Shown here: one piece after another, positions 43,048 to 54,656 of the stretch
How positions within the stretch are numbered: position 1 is the stretch's first letter
How the letters are laid out: every line of letters begins with the position of its first letter
The notes under the pieces: model-generated
What the model was told of the DNA's origin: nothing
The model's input: the letters and a program-made list of their open reading frames with translations, nothing else
Databases searched by the model: none
Translations under genes and position numbers: made by a program
From: an uncultured Ectothiorhodospiraceae bacterium
Lineage (GTDB): Bacteria; Pseudomonadota; Gammaproteobacteria; Nitrococcales; Nitrococcaceae
NCBI GenBank assembly: GCA_913061005.1
Contig: CAJXSH010000005.1
Location: 38,935-102,934 of the forward strand
Direction of reading: 5' to 3'
Length of the DNA stretch: 64,000 nucleotides

Positions 43048-46000
43048 CAGGAATCGTCTCCCTGCAGGGCAAGAGCCGCCAGTGCGACGGCCGGATGGCG
43101 TGCCCGGTGATTCGTAAACCGTGCCACCTGGGTGCGGCAGGAATAACCGGTCGCCAGTATTCGCTCGGCCGGAGACTCCTCCAGCGCCGGTCGCCAGGTG
43201 GCATCGAACAGCGTCCGGGAGTTTTCGAGCTGCTCGGCCTGATGCCCATACGCACCCGCCATGCCGCAGCAGCCGACCCTGCGGACGTCCATACTGGCCC
43301 CGAGTGCAGCGAAGGCATCCGCCCAGGCGCGCGCCGCGACTTCGCCCTGGTGTGTCTGTTCGGTGCAATGGATGAACAGCGTGTAAGGCAGGGCCTCCGC
43401 GGGTGCGTCTTGACCCCGCAATGAGCCGTTTCGGGCCTGGGCGTGGATCCACTCCGGCAGAAGTTGGACGGGGACGGAAGCGGAGGCCAGTCCGCGGCAG
43501 TCCTCCCGAAGAAATAGGCCAATACTGGGCTCGACGACCACCAAGGGTGTGCCGTCCCGGGCGATGGGCAGCAGCGCCTTGAGCAGAGCGCGGGATGCCC
43601 GGCGATGTTGCGCCATGAATCCCTGGGCATGCAGGGCCTTGCCTGACGGCATGAACGGCAGGACCACCGGGGTGGCGCCGGAGGCGGCAATGAGGTCGCA
43701 CGCGGCGGGCAGGGTGTCGCGCTCGTAATACCCGGTGAAGGCATCCGGCATGACAGCAACGCCGTTGGTAGCGTTGGCAAGCTGCTTGCGCGCATCCGCC
43801 CAACGGCGGGTGACAAGATGACCGCGCTCGCGACAGATCGCAAGGCCGGTCCTGCGCGCCGGCACCGGCAGATCCGCAAGCCCGAGCCGGCGCGCAAGAT
43901 GGCGCCCCGGGGCGCTGGCGAGCGCAGGCCGCGCAAGCATTGCAAAGCGTGCCATCCACGGGGCCATATCCTCGGCTCGGGCCACCAGGTGGTCGCGCAC
44001 TGGACGGCGATAGGTGCGGTGATAGATATCGAGAAAGCGCGAGCGCATGGTGGGGATGTCGACATGCACCGGGCATTGCGTGGCGCAGGCCTTGCAGCCC
44101 AGGCATCCCGCCATCGCGTCATGCACGGCATGGGCAATGTCGTCCGGCGCCTGGCTGCGCTTGCGGGGAAGACGCAGCTGCGGTGTCGCGTCGGGATCCT
44201 GACCCTCGTCCGCAAGTTCCCGGAGCCATTCCCGCAGTAATGTGGCGCGGCCTTTGGGCGAGTGGATGCGATCGCCGGTGACCTTGTAGCTTGGGCACAG
44301 TACGTTGGCGGTGTCCCAGTCAAAACATACGCCATTGCCATTGCAGGCCATGGCGCCGCCCCAGCGCATCCGGGTTTCCGGCGGAATCCGGGCATCGTAT
44401 TCACCCCGGAACGGTACATCATCGATTGCGTGCAAGGGCTCGGGCCGCGATGAGGGCGCCACGATCTTGCCCGGATTCAGGCGGTTGTCAGGGTCGAACA
44501 GTGCCTTGACCCGGGCGAGCAGGGCATAGAGCGCGTCGCCGAAGAAGTGCTTCGTGTATTCGCCACGGTAGCCCTTGCCGTGCTCGCCCCAAAGCAATCC
44601 GCGATAGCGCCGGACCAGTGCTACAACTTCGTCGGAAATGGCGCGCAACCGGCGTCGATCCTCGGGATCGGTCATGTCGAGCGCCGGGCGCACATGAAGG
44701 CAGCCGACATCCACATGGCCGTACATGGCGTAGTCGACGCCGTGCCGGGCGAGCAGTTCGCGGAACTCGGCGATGTAATCGGCCAGTGCCTCGGGCGGTA
44801 CCGCCGTGTCTTCGACAAACGCCACCGGTTTGCGGCTACCGTTGGTGCGCCCCAGCATCCCGACCGACCGGGAGCGGATATTCCAGAGTGCCGCCATTTC
44901 GGATGGGTCGCGTGCCACGTGATAACCGCTGCCACGACCCTCGAGCCGGGCGGCCAGTTCGGCGATCTGCCTTTCCAGCGCGTCCCTTGAGTCGGCAATG
45001 AGCTCGACCAGATTACACATGACCCGGTCGGCGGCGCCCCCGCCGGTACCGGTCATTGCCTCGGATACGCGTTCCCACAGCGGATCCTGCTGCGCCAGGT
45101 CGCGGATGTGATCATCCAGGGTTTCCACCGCCGCCGGTTTCGAGTCGAGCAGCCAGCGGGCGTCGCGGAGGGCCTCGTCGAAGTCGCGATAGCGGACCAC
45201 GATGACCGCCTTGCAGGCGGGCAGGGGGCGGGTGCGCAGCGTAACGCGGCTGATCAGGCCCAGCGTGCCCTCAGCGCCGGCAATCAGGCGGGTGAGGTCG
45301 ATCGACCCGTCATCCATGAGGGCGTCGTGCAGGTTGTAGCCCGTGAGGCTACGGTGCAGGTCGGGGAAGTCTTCGCGGATGCGCCGGGCCTGGGGCTGCA
45401 GCAGGTCACGGATCGCCTGCGCCATGCAAAGGCCGGGGTCCTCGGAGGTGGCTGCCAGCTCCTCGGCGGTGTAGCGCCGGCAGGTGATCTCGCGCCCGTC
45501 CGGCAGATGCAACTGCAGCGATTCCACGTAGTCGCCGGTTCGCCCGTAGATGCGCGAGCCTTTGCCACAGGCATCGGTGCTAATCATGCCGCCGATGGTG
45601 ACCCGGCTTGCCGTTGAGGTGGTCGGCGGAAAAAACTGGCCATGCGGGGAGAGCGCGGCGTTGAGCTGGCCGAGGACTACGCCGGGTTCAACCTCCACGC
45701 GGTTTGCCTCAACATCGATGGAAAGGATCCGGTTTGTATGACGACTTGTATCGACAACGACCTGATCGGTCAGTGACTGACCGTTGGTACCTGTGCCGCC
45801 GCCACGCGGCGCGAAGCGGATCGCGGCATGCTGGGGCTGGGCGGCAACATTGGAGAGCAAAGCGATGTCAGCGGGGCTGGCGGGCATAAGTACCAGCGTC
45901 GGCATGACCTGATAGACGCTGTTATCAGTGGCAGCAAGAAGTCGCGTCGATACATCTTGGCGGATGTCACCTTTGAATCCGGCTTGCGCAAGTGCCTGCG

Positions 46001-46049
46001 CGAATGGCTTTACGGCACTGGTGTTGGCGTTAGCCTGCCCGACCTGCAT
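43047..46049 (-). CDS. FAD-linked/[4Fe-4S] D-2-hydroxyacid dehydrogenase (YdiJ-like)
   Basis: 1000 residues. N-terminal FAD_binding_4 domain (PRGGGTGTNGQS), then an FAD-linked oxidase C domain (GHVDVGCLHVRP; LWGEHGKGYRGEY). Then a ferredoxin-like region with CLGCKACATQCP and a CCG-type C-terminal domain with VGCCGMAGAYG. Size and order match YdiJ, a D-2-hydroxyglutarate dehydrogenase; other D-2-hydroxyacids such as lactate or glycolate are possible. Electrons would go to the quinone pool. Paired with an ALDH of the 2-oxoglutarate-semialdehyde type, it makes 2-oxoglutarate a plausible exit point of the pathway. Confidence 0.9.
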   Translation of the reverse strand: MQVGQANANTSAVKPFAQALAQAGFKGDIRQDVSTRLLAATDNSVYQVMPTLVLMPASPADIALLSNVAAQPQHAAIRFAPRGGGTGTNGQSLTDQVVVDTSRHTNRILSIDVEANRVEVEPGVVLGQLNAALSPHGQFFPPTTSTASRVTIGGMISTDACGKGSRIYGRTGDYVESLQLHLPDGREITCRRYTAEELAATSEDPGLCMAQAIRDLLQPQARRIREDFPDLHRSLTGYNLHDALMDDGSIDLTRLIAGAEGTLGLISRVTLRTRPLPACKAVIVVRYRDFDEALRDARWLLDSKPAAVETLDDHIRDLAQQDPLWERVSEAMTGTGGGAADRVMCNLVELIADSRDALERQIAELAARLEGRGSGYHVARDPSEMAALWNIRSRSVGMLGRTNGSRKPVAFVEDTAVPPEALADYIAEFRELLARHGVDYAMYGHVDVGCLHVRPALDMTDPEDRRRLRAISDEVVALVRRYRGLLWGEHGKGYRGEYTKHFFGDALYALLARVKALFDPDNRLNPGKIVAPSSRPEPLHAIDDVPFRGEYDARIPPETRMRWGGAMACNGNGVCFDWDTANVLCPSYKVTGDRIHSPKGRATLLREWLRELADEGQDPDATPQLRLPRKRSQAPDDIAHAVHDAMAGCLGCKACATQCPVHVDIPTMRSRFLDIYHRTYRRPVRDHLVARAEDMAPWMARFAMLARPALASAPGRHLARRLGLADLPVPARRTGLAICRERGHLVTRRWADARKQLANATNGVAVMPDAFTGYYERDTLPAACDLIAASGATPVVLPFMPSGKALHAQGFMAQHRRASRALLKALLPIARDGTPLVVVEPSIGLFLREDCRGLASASVPVQLLPEWIHAQARNGSLRGQDAPAEALPYTLFIHCTEQTHQGEVAARAWADAFAALGASMDVRRVGCCGMAGAYGHQAEQLENSRTLFDATWRPALEESPAERILATGYSCRTQVARFTNHRARHPAVALAALALQGDDS

Positions 46050-46076
46050 ACCGGCTTTCCGTCAGTTTGGTAGAAG

Positions 46077-46087
46077 TTGTCAGACAG
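46077..46087. promoter_or_regulatory. Candidate GntR operator before the FAD/Fe-S dehydrogenase gene
   Basis: TTGTCAGACAG (TTGT-cag-ACAr) lies 28 nt upstream of the ATG at 46049. It is the third member of the site family seen at 24307 and 33155. Confidence 0.45.
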
Positions 46088-46091
46088 GTTA

Positions 46092-46451
46092 TCACAGAGA
46101 GACGGGGTCGGCATGGTCTCTACGGGTCAGACGCCGTGATTTGACCACGCCGGCCCAGGCAAGCAACGACCCGGCGAGGGCAACGGCCATCAGCCCAAGC
46201 AGGGCGATGGCGGGCGCCAGTGTGGATAGCAGAAAACCAGCCACACTCGGGCCCACCACCACGCCGGCGAAGGTGATGGTAAGTGCACGCCCGGTAACGC
46301 TTCCCAGGGCGGCGGCCGGTACCGCACGCGCCACTTCGGCAAAAAATACGCCGTTCCAGCCGCTTGCGCACAGCCCAAGGGCGGCGGCCAGTGCATAAAA
46401 CAGCCATCGGGGTGCCACCTCCATCGCGGTCAGTCCGACCAGCAAAGCGGT
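46092..46451 (-). pseudogene. MFS transporter, C-terminal remnant
   Basis: About 119 residues matching the last helices of a major facilitator (GLCASGWNGVFFAEVAR, then RALTITFAGVVVGPSVAG). An in-frame TAG lies just upstream at about 46452 and no proper start exists. It is orientated like the N-terminal remnant at the left end of the block. Confidence 0.72.
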
Positions 46452-46656
46452 CTAGTCGCGTGTCGCAGCTACGCCTATCCAGGGGCTCGTTTAACTGTGG
46501 TGAGATAGAAAAGTTCAGCGTGGCAGAGCGGCTGTAAAATCACCAATGGGGAACCAGGCTTTGACGGACTTGCCGGCAGTGGTGCCCTCGCAGTGTGACT
46601 ATTACGTGGCTCAAGCGGAGTTAAGGAAATCTTTCGGAGAAGTAAACGATTGATTT
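46452..46656. other. Non-coding stretch next to the tRNA gene
   Basis: About 205 nt without a convincing gene. It has several AT-rich patches (for example AAGTAAACGATTGATTTGATT before the repeat), as often seen beside attachment sites. No integrase or excisionase remnant is recognisable. Confidence 0.5.
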
Positions 46657-46707
46657 GATTGGCTCCCCGGGACGGATTCGAACCGCCGACCCAGTGATTA
46701 ACAGTCA
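46657..46707. repeat. Right 51-bp direct repeat inside tRNA-Asn
   Basis: Identical to 21734-21784. It covers the 3' two thirds of the tRNA-Asn gene plus 3 nt beyond the CCA end. Confidence 0.93.
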
Positions 46708-46734
46708 CTCGCTCTACCGCTGAGCTACCGGGGA
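46660..46734 (-). tRNA. tRNA-Asn (GTT)
   Basis: 75 nt including encoded CCA. Acceptor stem TCCCCGG/CCGGGGA, discriminator G, D-arm GCTCAGCGGTAGAGC, anticodon loop CTGTTAA giving anticodon GTT, and T-arm with GGTTCGAATCC. All stems pair. It is the integration target of the island to its left. Confidence 0.96.
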
Positions 46735-46809
46735 AATGCCTGTCAAGAAGACCGTTAGTGTAGCGATTCGGGCCGCGTCGTCAACCGCCACGGCCCATGC
46801 GACAGCGCC

Positions 46810-48000
46810 CTACGCTTTGCCAAAAACCGCTTCAAGACGGTCCATGGCCTTTTCCAGATTGTCCATGCTGGTGGCATATGAAATCCGCACATGGCCGGGC
46901 AGACCGAAGGCGGTTCCGGGGACCAGAGCGACGTTGGCTTCGTCGATGAGATACTCGGCCAGCGCCGTGTCATCCGCGACTGTCTCGAGGGCATCGATCG
47001 CGCCGGCGACGTTGGGGTAGGCATAGAAGGTGCCATCGCCATGGATGCAGCTGACGCCCTTCATGGCGTTCAGCCGGCCGACCACGTAATCGTGTCGGTC
47101 CCGGAACGCTTTGATCATCGGCGGGATGACGCTCTGATCGCCGTCGAGGGCCGCCACCGAGGCGGCCTGCGAGATCGAGCTGGCGTTGGAGGTGCTCTGG
47201 GACTGGATCTTTTTCATCGCGCCGATGACCCTGGCCGGCCCGGCGGCGTACCCAATCCGCCAGCCGGTCATGGCATAGCCCTTTGAGACGCCGTTGACCA
47301 CCACGGTGCGATCGAAAAGATCGGGACAGGCCATGACGATGTTGCAGAACGGTGCCTCGGTCCAGAGGATGTGCTCGTAGATATCGTCACTGGCAATCAA
47401 CACATCGGGATAGCGCCGCAGGACCTCACCCAGAGCCTCGAACTCGGCGCGGCTGTAGGCGCTGCCGGTGGGGTTGGAGGGGCTGTTGAGCACCACGATG
47501 CGGGTGTGGTCGGTAATGGCGGCTTCCAGCTGCTCGGGGGTGATCTTGAAACGCTGTTCCTGGCCCGCCTCGATCACGACCGGCGTGGCATCGGCGAGCA
47601 GCGCCATATCCGGGTAGGACACCCAGTAGGGCGCGGGAATCACCACCTCATCACCGGGGTTGAGCACCGCCGAGAAGAGGTTATAGAGGCTTTGCTTGGC
47701 TCCGGACGAGACCAGGATCTGATTGGCCTCGTAGGCCAGGCCGTTGTCGCGCTCGAGCTTGCGGATGATCGCGCTTTTCAGCGCCGGCGTGCCATCCACC
47801 GCCGTGTAGCGGGTCTGGCCCTGACGGATCGCCTCGATGGCGGCCTCGCTGATATGCTCCGGGGTATCAAAATCGGGTTCGCCGGCACCAAGGCCGATGA
47901 TGTCATGGCCGGCGGCGCGCATCTCCGCCGCGCGGGCGGTCACTGCCATGGTGGGCGAGGGCTTGACCCGGTTGACGCGCTCAGCAAGTTGAATATCCAA
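46810..48000 (-). CDS. Class I aminotransferase (aspartate/aromatic type)
   Basis: 396 residues from a TTG start at 48000 that has GGAGG 7 nt upstream. Fold type I PLP enzyme: GLGAGEPDFDTPEHI, NSPSNPTGSAYS, and the PLP lysine in VSKGYAMTGWRIGY. The sequence is of the I-beta aspartate/prephenate aminotransferase group found next to uvrB in related gammaproteobacteria. Transfers amino groups between aspartate (or prephenate) and 2-oxoglutarate. Divergent from uvrB. Confidence 0.93.
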   Translation of the reverse strand: MDIQLAERVNRVKPSPTMAVTARAAEMRAAGHDIIGLGAGEPDFDTPEHISEAAIEAIRQGQTRYTAVDGTPALKSAIIRKLERDNGLAYEANQILVSSGAKQSLYNLFSAVLNPGDEVVIPAPYWVSYPDMALLADATPVVIEAGQEQRFKITPEQLEAAITDHTRIVVLNSPSNPTGSAYSRAEFEALGEVLRRYPDVLIASDDIYEHILWTEAPFCNIVMACPDLFDRTVVVNGVSKGYAMTGWRIGYAAGPARVIGAMKKIQSQSTSNASSISQAASVAALDGDQSVIPPMIKAFRDRHDYVVGRLNAMKGVSCIHGDGTFYAYPNVAGAIDALETVADDTALAEYLIDEANVALVPGTAFGLPGHVRISYATSMDNLEKAMDRLEAVFGKA

Positions 48001-48070
48001 GGATCGCCTCCGTCGTTTTGTTGTCCAGTCAACGCGATGATACGCCAAACCTGCACAAGGCTGCATTGAC

Positions 48071-50889
<2,819 letters not shown>

Positions 50890-50902
50890 TTAGTTGAGGG
50901 CG

Positions 50903-52021
50903 TCAGTGTAACCCGGGCGCTTCGCTGGCAAAGGCCGGAATCAGATCCATGCGAGCGAGCATGACCGCGATGCCACGGTCAAACTCCACCTCAACCGGTA
51001 ATCCATGGACGGCCATCGATGCCGGAACCGGCCGATCCAGCCGGATACGGACCATTAACGCGGTGTCGGATTCGCGGAATATCGACTGCATGGGGTCGGG
51101 TATGCGACCGGTCAGTGTCGGGCGATCGCTCACGCGGCCGGTCAGTTGCGAGCCATCCGGCAGGTGGACGGTCACCGGTCGGTTGCGCTGGACAAAGGCC
51201 CCGTCGGCGGGCGGCAAATAGGCGGTCAGCCGCGGTCGGGAAGGACGGGCGAGTGTCAACAGCGTTGAGCCCGGGCCCACGGTGTCTCCGGGTTCGACGT
51301 TGAGTTCGATGACGCTGCCCGGATCGGGGGCTTTGACGCTGAGATAGCTGCGGTCGGCGCGGGCCATATCCAGGGACAGGCGCAGCGCTTGTTCGCGTTC
51401 ACGCAATTGCGGGTCGCCCTGGGCGATGCTGCGGGCGAGGGCCTGCCGCTGGCCGATCGCCCGGATCAGGTCACCACGGCTGCGCTGCAACTCGGCGTTG
51501 GCCCGCCGGCGCTCGGCCCGGGTGACCGCGCCGCTGCGGCTCAGCAGCTCGATCTGTGACAACCACTCCTGTTGTTCATCGATCAAATCTTCCAGGGCGG
51601 TGATTTGCTCATCAAGGACCGCCAGCTCGGCCTCTGACCGGCGGCGCGCCGCGAGCTGCTCGGCACTCAATCGATCGAGCTCATCCAGCAGATGCTCGAC
51701 CCGGGCATTGATAGCCGGGTTTTCCAGCCGAAAAAGCGGTTGGCCGGGGGTGACGGTATCGTTTTCGCTCACCAGCACCTCACTGACCACGCCCCCGACC
51801 ACCGAACCGATGCGGGTGGTTTCGTAGGTCAGCCGGCCGGTGGATTCGACCACCCAGCCACCGCGCAGTACCACCCAGCCCAGATAGAGGATGGGGCTTG
51901 TGACAATCAGTGCGACAAGGGCCCAGCGCAGCCTGGGGATGGCCCGCCGCGCCGGCGCATAACGAACCGGTAGACCATTGGAGCGCTGCGGTGCGGGTTC
52001 ACCGCGAAAGTCGATGTTCAT
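50903..52021 (-). CDS. HlyD-family membrane-fusion/adaptor protein
   Basis: 372 residues. A short cytoplasmic N-terminus, one helix at about 31-53, a half-lipoyl segment (GSVVGGVVSEVLVSENDTV), a long coiled coil (about 105-215), then beta-barrel segments (ELNVEPGDTVGPGSTLLT). It bridges inner and outer membrane in export systems. Being last in an operon with a glycosyltransferase and a TolC-like protein, it resembles Alg44 in role but has no PilZ domain. Start overlaps the previous stop by 4 nt. Confidence 0.87.
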   Translation of the reverse strand: MNIDFRGEPAPQRSNGLPVRYAPARRAIPRLRWALVALIVTSPILYLGWVVLRGGWVVESTGRLTYETTRIGSVVGGVVSEVLVSENDTVTPGQPLFRLENPAINARVEHLLDELDRLSAEQLAARRRSEAELAVLDEQITALEDLIDEQQEWLSQIELLSRSGAVTRAERRRANAELQRSRGDLIRAIGQRQALARSIAQGDPQLREREQALRLSLDMARADRSYLSVKAPDPGSVIELNVEPGDTVGPGSTLLTLARPSRPRLTAYLPPADGAFVQRNRPVTVHLPDGSQLTGRVSDRPTLTGRIPDPMQSIFRESDTALMVRIRLDRPVPASMAVHGLPVEVEFDRGIAVMLARMDLIPAFASEAPGLH

Positions 52022-53355
52022 GCGTCCTGCTCCGGTGGATCAATGGTCGGTGGCTGCAGCGCCCTGGACGGGATGCCGGACGGCGGTGCGCTGTGGCAAT
52101 CGGGGGTGCTGAGGACCTCCAGCGGCGCGCGGGCTTCGAGCCAGCGGATCTCGGCGGCCAATCGCTGACGGGCGGTGTCGTACCAGTCGATGGCGCTCTC
52201 CATGCCAGCCCGCCCGGGGCCGTCGATACCCGTTTGGATGCGCCTTTGATCGGCCTGCCAGCGACGTCTGGCGGTCTGCAGCGCCTCGGTGGCACGCTCG
52301 CGCTGCAGCCGTGCCTCTGTCAGGCGCTGCAACTCGGCGCCAAGATCGGCCAACAGGGTTTGTCGCAACGCTTCGAGCCGCCGCTGCACAAGCCGTTTTT
52401 CGGCATTGTGGAGTGCGATCTGCTGCCGCCGCGCCGATGTGAGCGCCAACGGCATATCCGCGCTCACCGTCAGGTTGGTCTCGTCGCCCTGTTCGTCCCA
52501 GTCCTCGACGATCTGGCTGTGCTGCAGACGAACCCGGGCACGGATGCTGTCGGTCGCACCCGATCGCGGCGTCCTGGCGAGCAGGGCAAGCTCGTTCTGG
52601 GCTGCCGCCACCGACGGGGTCTGGGTCCAGATTGCCCGACGCCAGGCGGTCACTCGGGTGCAAAGCCCCTTGAGATCGGGCCAAGTCGCTGTAAACGGCG
52701 CAATCCGGGTCCCGGTGAGGGTCTCCAGCAGGCGACGATTGGTGTCGCGCGACTGACGGGCCGTCAACCGATCGGTTCGGGCGGCGTTGACGGCGGCGAG
52801 GAGGGTATCCACCTCGCTGTCGCGGATGGTCTTTCCGCGCTGCTGCTTCAGTCCGGGGATGTCGACGGTGACCACGGCCAACCACGCGTCGGCCAACCGG
52901 ATCTGCATCTGCGCCAGCCAGTAGCGGGCATAGGCGCGATGGATCCGGATGCGGTTGGTCTGTCGGGTTTGGCCAACCCGGGCGCTCGCCCTTAGGTACT
53001 CGCGCTTTAGATCGCGAATGCTGCGCTGCTGCGCCCGCCTTGCGCCGAGCAGCGGATGCTCCAGTCCGGCATCGGCCTGCAGACGGTCATAACGGCGGTT
53101 GGCGTTTTCGCCCTCGATTTCGTTGATCCGCCCAGTGGTGACACCGCCCAAGAGCCGCCAGCCGGACTCGGCCTCGACCAAACGCCGTTGTTCGGCAATT
53201 CGGCGAGCCTCGGCCCGGGCGCTTTCGACGGCAGGCGCGGCCATCGGTGGGGTTGAAAACTCGGCCCGCGCGCGAGCCTCTGCACCTTGTGCAGGCGCAT
53301 GACTGAGCCCGACCCAAAGGACAATCGCGATCGCCACGGCCATTTTTGCAAGCAT
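52018..53355 (-). CDS. TolC-like outer-membrane efflux protein
   Basis: 445 residues with a Sec signal (cleavage near AQGA). Long amphipathic, Arg/Gln/Glu-rich helices with two related halves fit the TolC periplasmic helical barrel. The strand regions are hard to see, and the C-terminus is Pro/Ser-rich. ATG at 53355 overlaps the glycosyltransferase stop (TGATG); a longer upstream frame would run inside that gene. It probably forms the outer-membrane exit for the polymer or a modified product. Confidence 0.78.
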   Translation of the reverse strand: MLAKMAVAIAIVLWVGLSHAPAQGAEARARAEFSTPPMAAPAVESARAEARRIAEQRRLVEAESGWRLLGGVTTGRINEIEGENANRRYDRLQADAGLEHPLLGARRAQQRSIRDLKREYLRASARVGQTRQTNRIRIHRAYARYWLAQMQIRLADAWLAVVTVDIPGLKQQRGKTIRDSEVDTLLAAVNAARTDRLTARQSRDTNRRLLETLTGTRIAPFTATWPDLKGLCTRVTAWRRAIWTQTPSVAAAQNELALLARTPRSGATDSIRARVRLQHSQIVEDWDEQGDETNLTVSADMPLALTSARRQQIALHNAEKRLVQRRLEALRQTLLADLGAELQRLTEARLQRERATEALQTARRRWQADQRRIQTGIDGPGRAGMESAIDWYDTARQRLAAEIRWLEARAPLEVLSTPDCHSAPPSGIPSRALQPPTIDPPEQDA

Positions 53356-54656
53356 CAATACTGACTCCGTTTCAGGACCCACCACGGCGCCATGCTGGTG
53401 TCCTTGTGTTGGTGGAGGATGATTTCGGCGAGGAGGGCGACCACCGACCAAAGCCGCATCAAGCCCCGATAAACCGGGTAGACAGGGGCGATGGCCAGCA
53501 ATGGCAGGTCGCTGCGGCGGCGCTCGCTGAGCAACGCCACGGACAACCCGCCCAGCACCATGGTGATGGCCAGGTAGATGACATAGACCACCGCCAGGGC
53601 GGTGAGCACCGCGGCCGGTGGATGGAGCAACACCAGCCAGACCAGATAGCCGGCGATGACAAACGGCAGAGCCACCTGGTGGATGAGCCCGTACCAGACC
53701 GTGGCGATCATGTTCGGCCAGCCAAGCAGATCCGGTGAAAACGCACTGCGATGCTTGCGGACATACATGTAATAGAGGTCGCCATCCCACCGAAGCCGTT
53801 GGCGCAGCAGATCGGTCAGCGTCTCGGGCACATCGGTGTGGGCAACCGCGGTTGGCTCAAACGCCAGGATCTGGCGCGGATTTCGCCCGTTATAACGTTT
53901 CAGCCGGAGGGTCAGGTCCAGATCCTCGGCGGTTCCGCATTCCCAGCCGCCAACCCGAAGCAGTGCGTCGCGGCGAAACACCCCGAATGCCCCGGAGATA
54001 TTGTTGATCACATTGAATGCCGACAGCCCGGTTCGTGTGGCGAGCAGACCGATGAGGTATTCCAGGGCCTGCAGGCGGGTCCAGAGCCCGGCGTGCTGGT
54101 TGCGAGGCCGCAGCGTGCCGGTGAGGGCGATCACATTGGCGTTGGCCATCCGCTGGACGGCGTTGGCGACCATGTCGTTGTCGAAGCTGGTGTCGCCGTC
54201 GAGGGCCATGATGATTTGGCCACGGCTTAAATACAGACCGGTGTTGAGGCTCGATACGCGACCGCCACGCTGCCATTTCGGGATCACCATCATCCGGCGT
54301 CGGGATGAACGGGCGTATCGGTGGGTCAGGCGTTTCAGTGCCGCGAGCGTTTCGGTGTTGCCGGCGGCGCCATCGACAATCGCCAGTATCTCGATCGATC
54401 CGCGGTAGGTCTGCTCCATCAGGGTCGTGACGGTCCGCTCGACGCGTGCGCCTTCGTTGTAGCAGGTGATGATGCAGCTCACCGTCGGGGCCGGCAGGGT
54501 GGGGCGCGGATCCGCCGGGCGCGGGGACAGCCGATCCCGGGTCAGGCCGAGAATGATCGTGAGGTAGACAGGCAGTTCGATGGTCAGCAGCACCGGGAAG
54601 AACACGCCGACGGCGCCCAGATGCATCAGCACGCCGACTGCAACCGACTCAAGCAT
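53355..54656 (-). CDS. Processive family 2 glycosyltransferase (polysaccharide synthase)
   Basis: 433 residues. One or two N-terminal helices, then a GT-A domain with CYNEGARVERTV, DxD in MALDGDTSFDND, the acidic TAEDLDLTLRLK and the processivity motif QRLRWDG, then four to five C-terminal helices that would form a translocation pore. This is the layout of PgaC, hyaluronan and cellulose synthases. No PilZ domain is attached. The sugar donor is unknown. Its start overlaps the regulator gene by 8 nt. Confidence 0.9.
   Translation of the reverse strand: MLESVAVGVLMHLGAVGVFFPVLLTIELPVYLTIILGLTRDRLSPRPADPRPTLPAPTVSCIITCYNEGARVERTVTTLMEQTYRGSIEILAIVDGAAGNTETLAALKRLTHRYARSSRRRMMVIPKWQRGGRVSSLNTGLYLSRGQIIMALDGDTSFDNDMVANAVQRMANANVIALTGTLRPRNQHAGLWTRLQALEYLIGLLATRTGLSAFNVINNISGAFGVFRRDALLRVGGWECGTAEDLDLTLRLKRYNGRNPRQILAFEPTAVAHTDVPETLTDLLRQRLRWDGDLYYMYVRKHRSAFSPDLLGWPNMIATVWYGLIHQVALPFVIAGYLVWLVLLHPPAAVLTALAVVYVIYLAITMVLGGLSVALLSERRRSDLPLLAIAPVYPVYRGLMRLWSVVALLAEIILHQHKDTSMAPWWVLKRSQY

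Larger units (their letters stand above)
21734..46707. mobile_element. Putative tRNA-Asn-integrated genomic island, catabolic cargo, no integrase seen
   Basis: A 25 kb segment between 51-bp exact direct repeats, one being the 3' end of tRNA-Asn. Inside are mostly catabolic and transport genes plus two FadR-type regulators; split MFS gene pieces lie at both ends. No integrase, relaxase, transposase or phage gene was found, so it is either a decayed island or was moved by homologous recombination. sufE inside it is normally a housekeeping gene, so part of the interval may not be foreign. Base composition is not obviously different from the flanks by eye. Confidence 0.7.

Noticed and set aside
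43048..44106. An N-terminal extension of the second GntR regulator
   Set aside because: It would overlap over 1 kb of the FAD/Fe-S dehydrogenase in another frame; the ATG at 43047 gives a normal-size regulator.
21785..46656. Integrase, transposase or conjugation gene inside the island
   Set aside because: Every substantial frame was assigned to metabolism, transport, regulation or Fe-S assembly; none has recombinase motifs.
46475..46708. A 77-codon minus-strand open frame over the tRNA region
   Set aside because: It reads through the tRNA gene itself, has no ribosome site and has no protein-like composition.
48001..48070. LexA (SOS) box upstream of uvrB
   Set aside because: No CTG-N10-CAG match is present in the intergenic region.
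53356..53790. An N-terminal extension of the TolC-like protein
   Set aside because: It lies inside the glycosyltransferase coding region; the ATG at 53355 starts a proper signal peptide.
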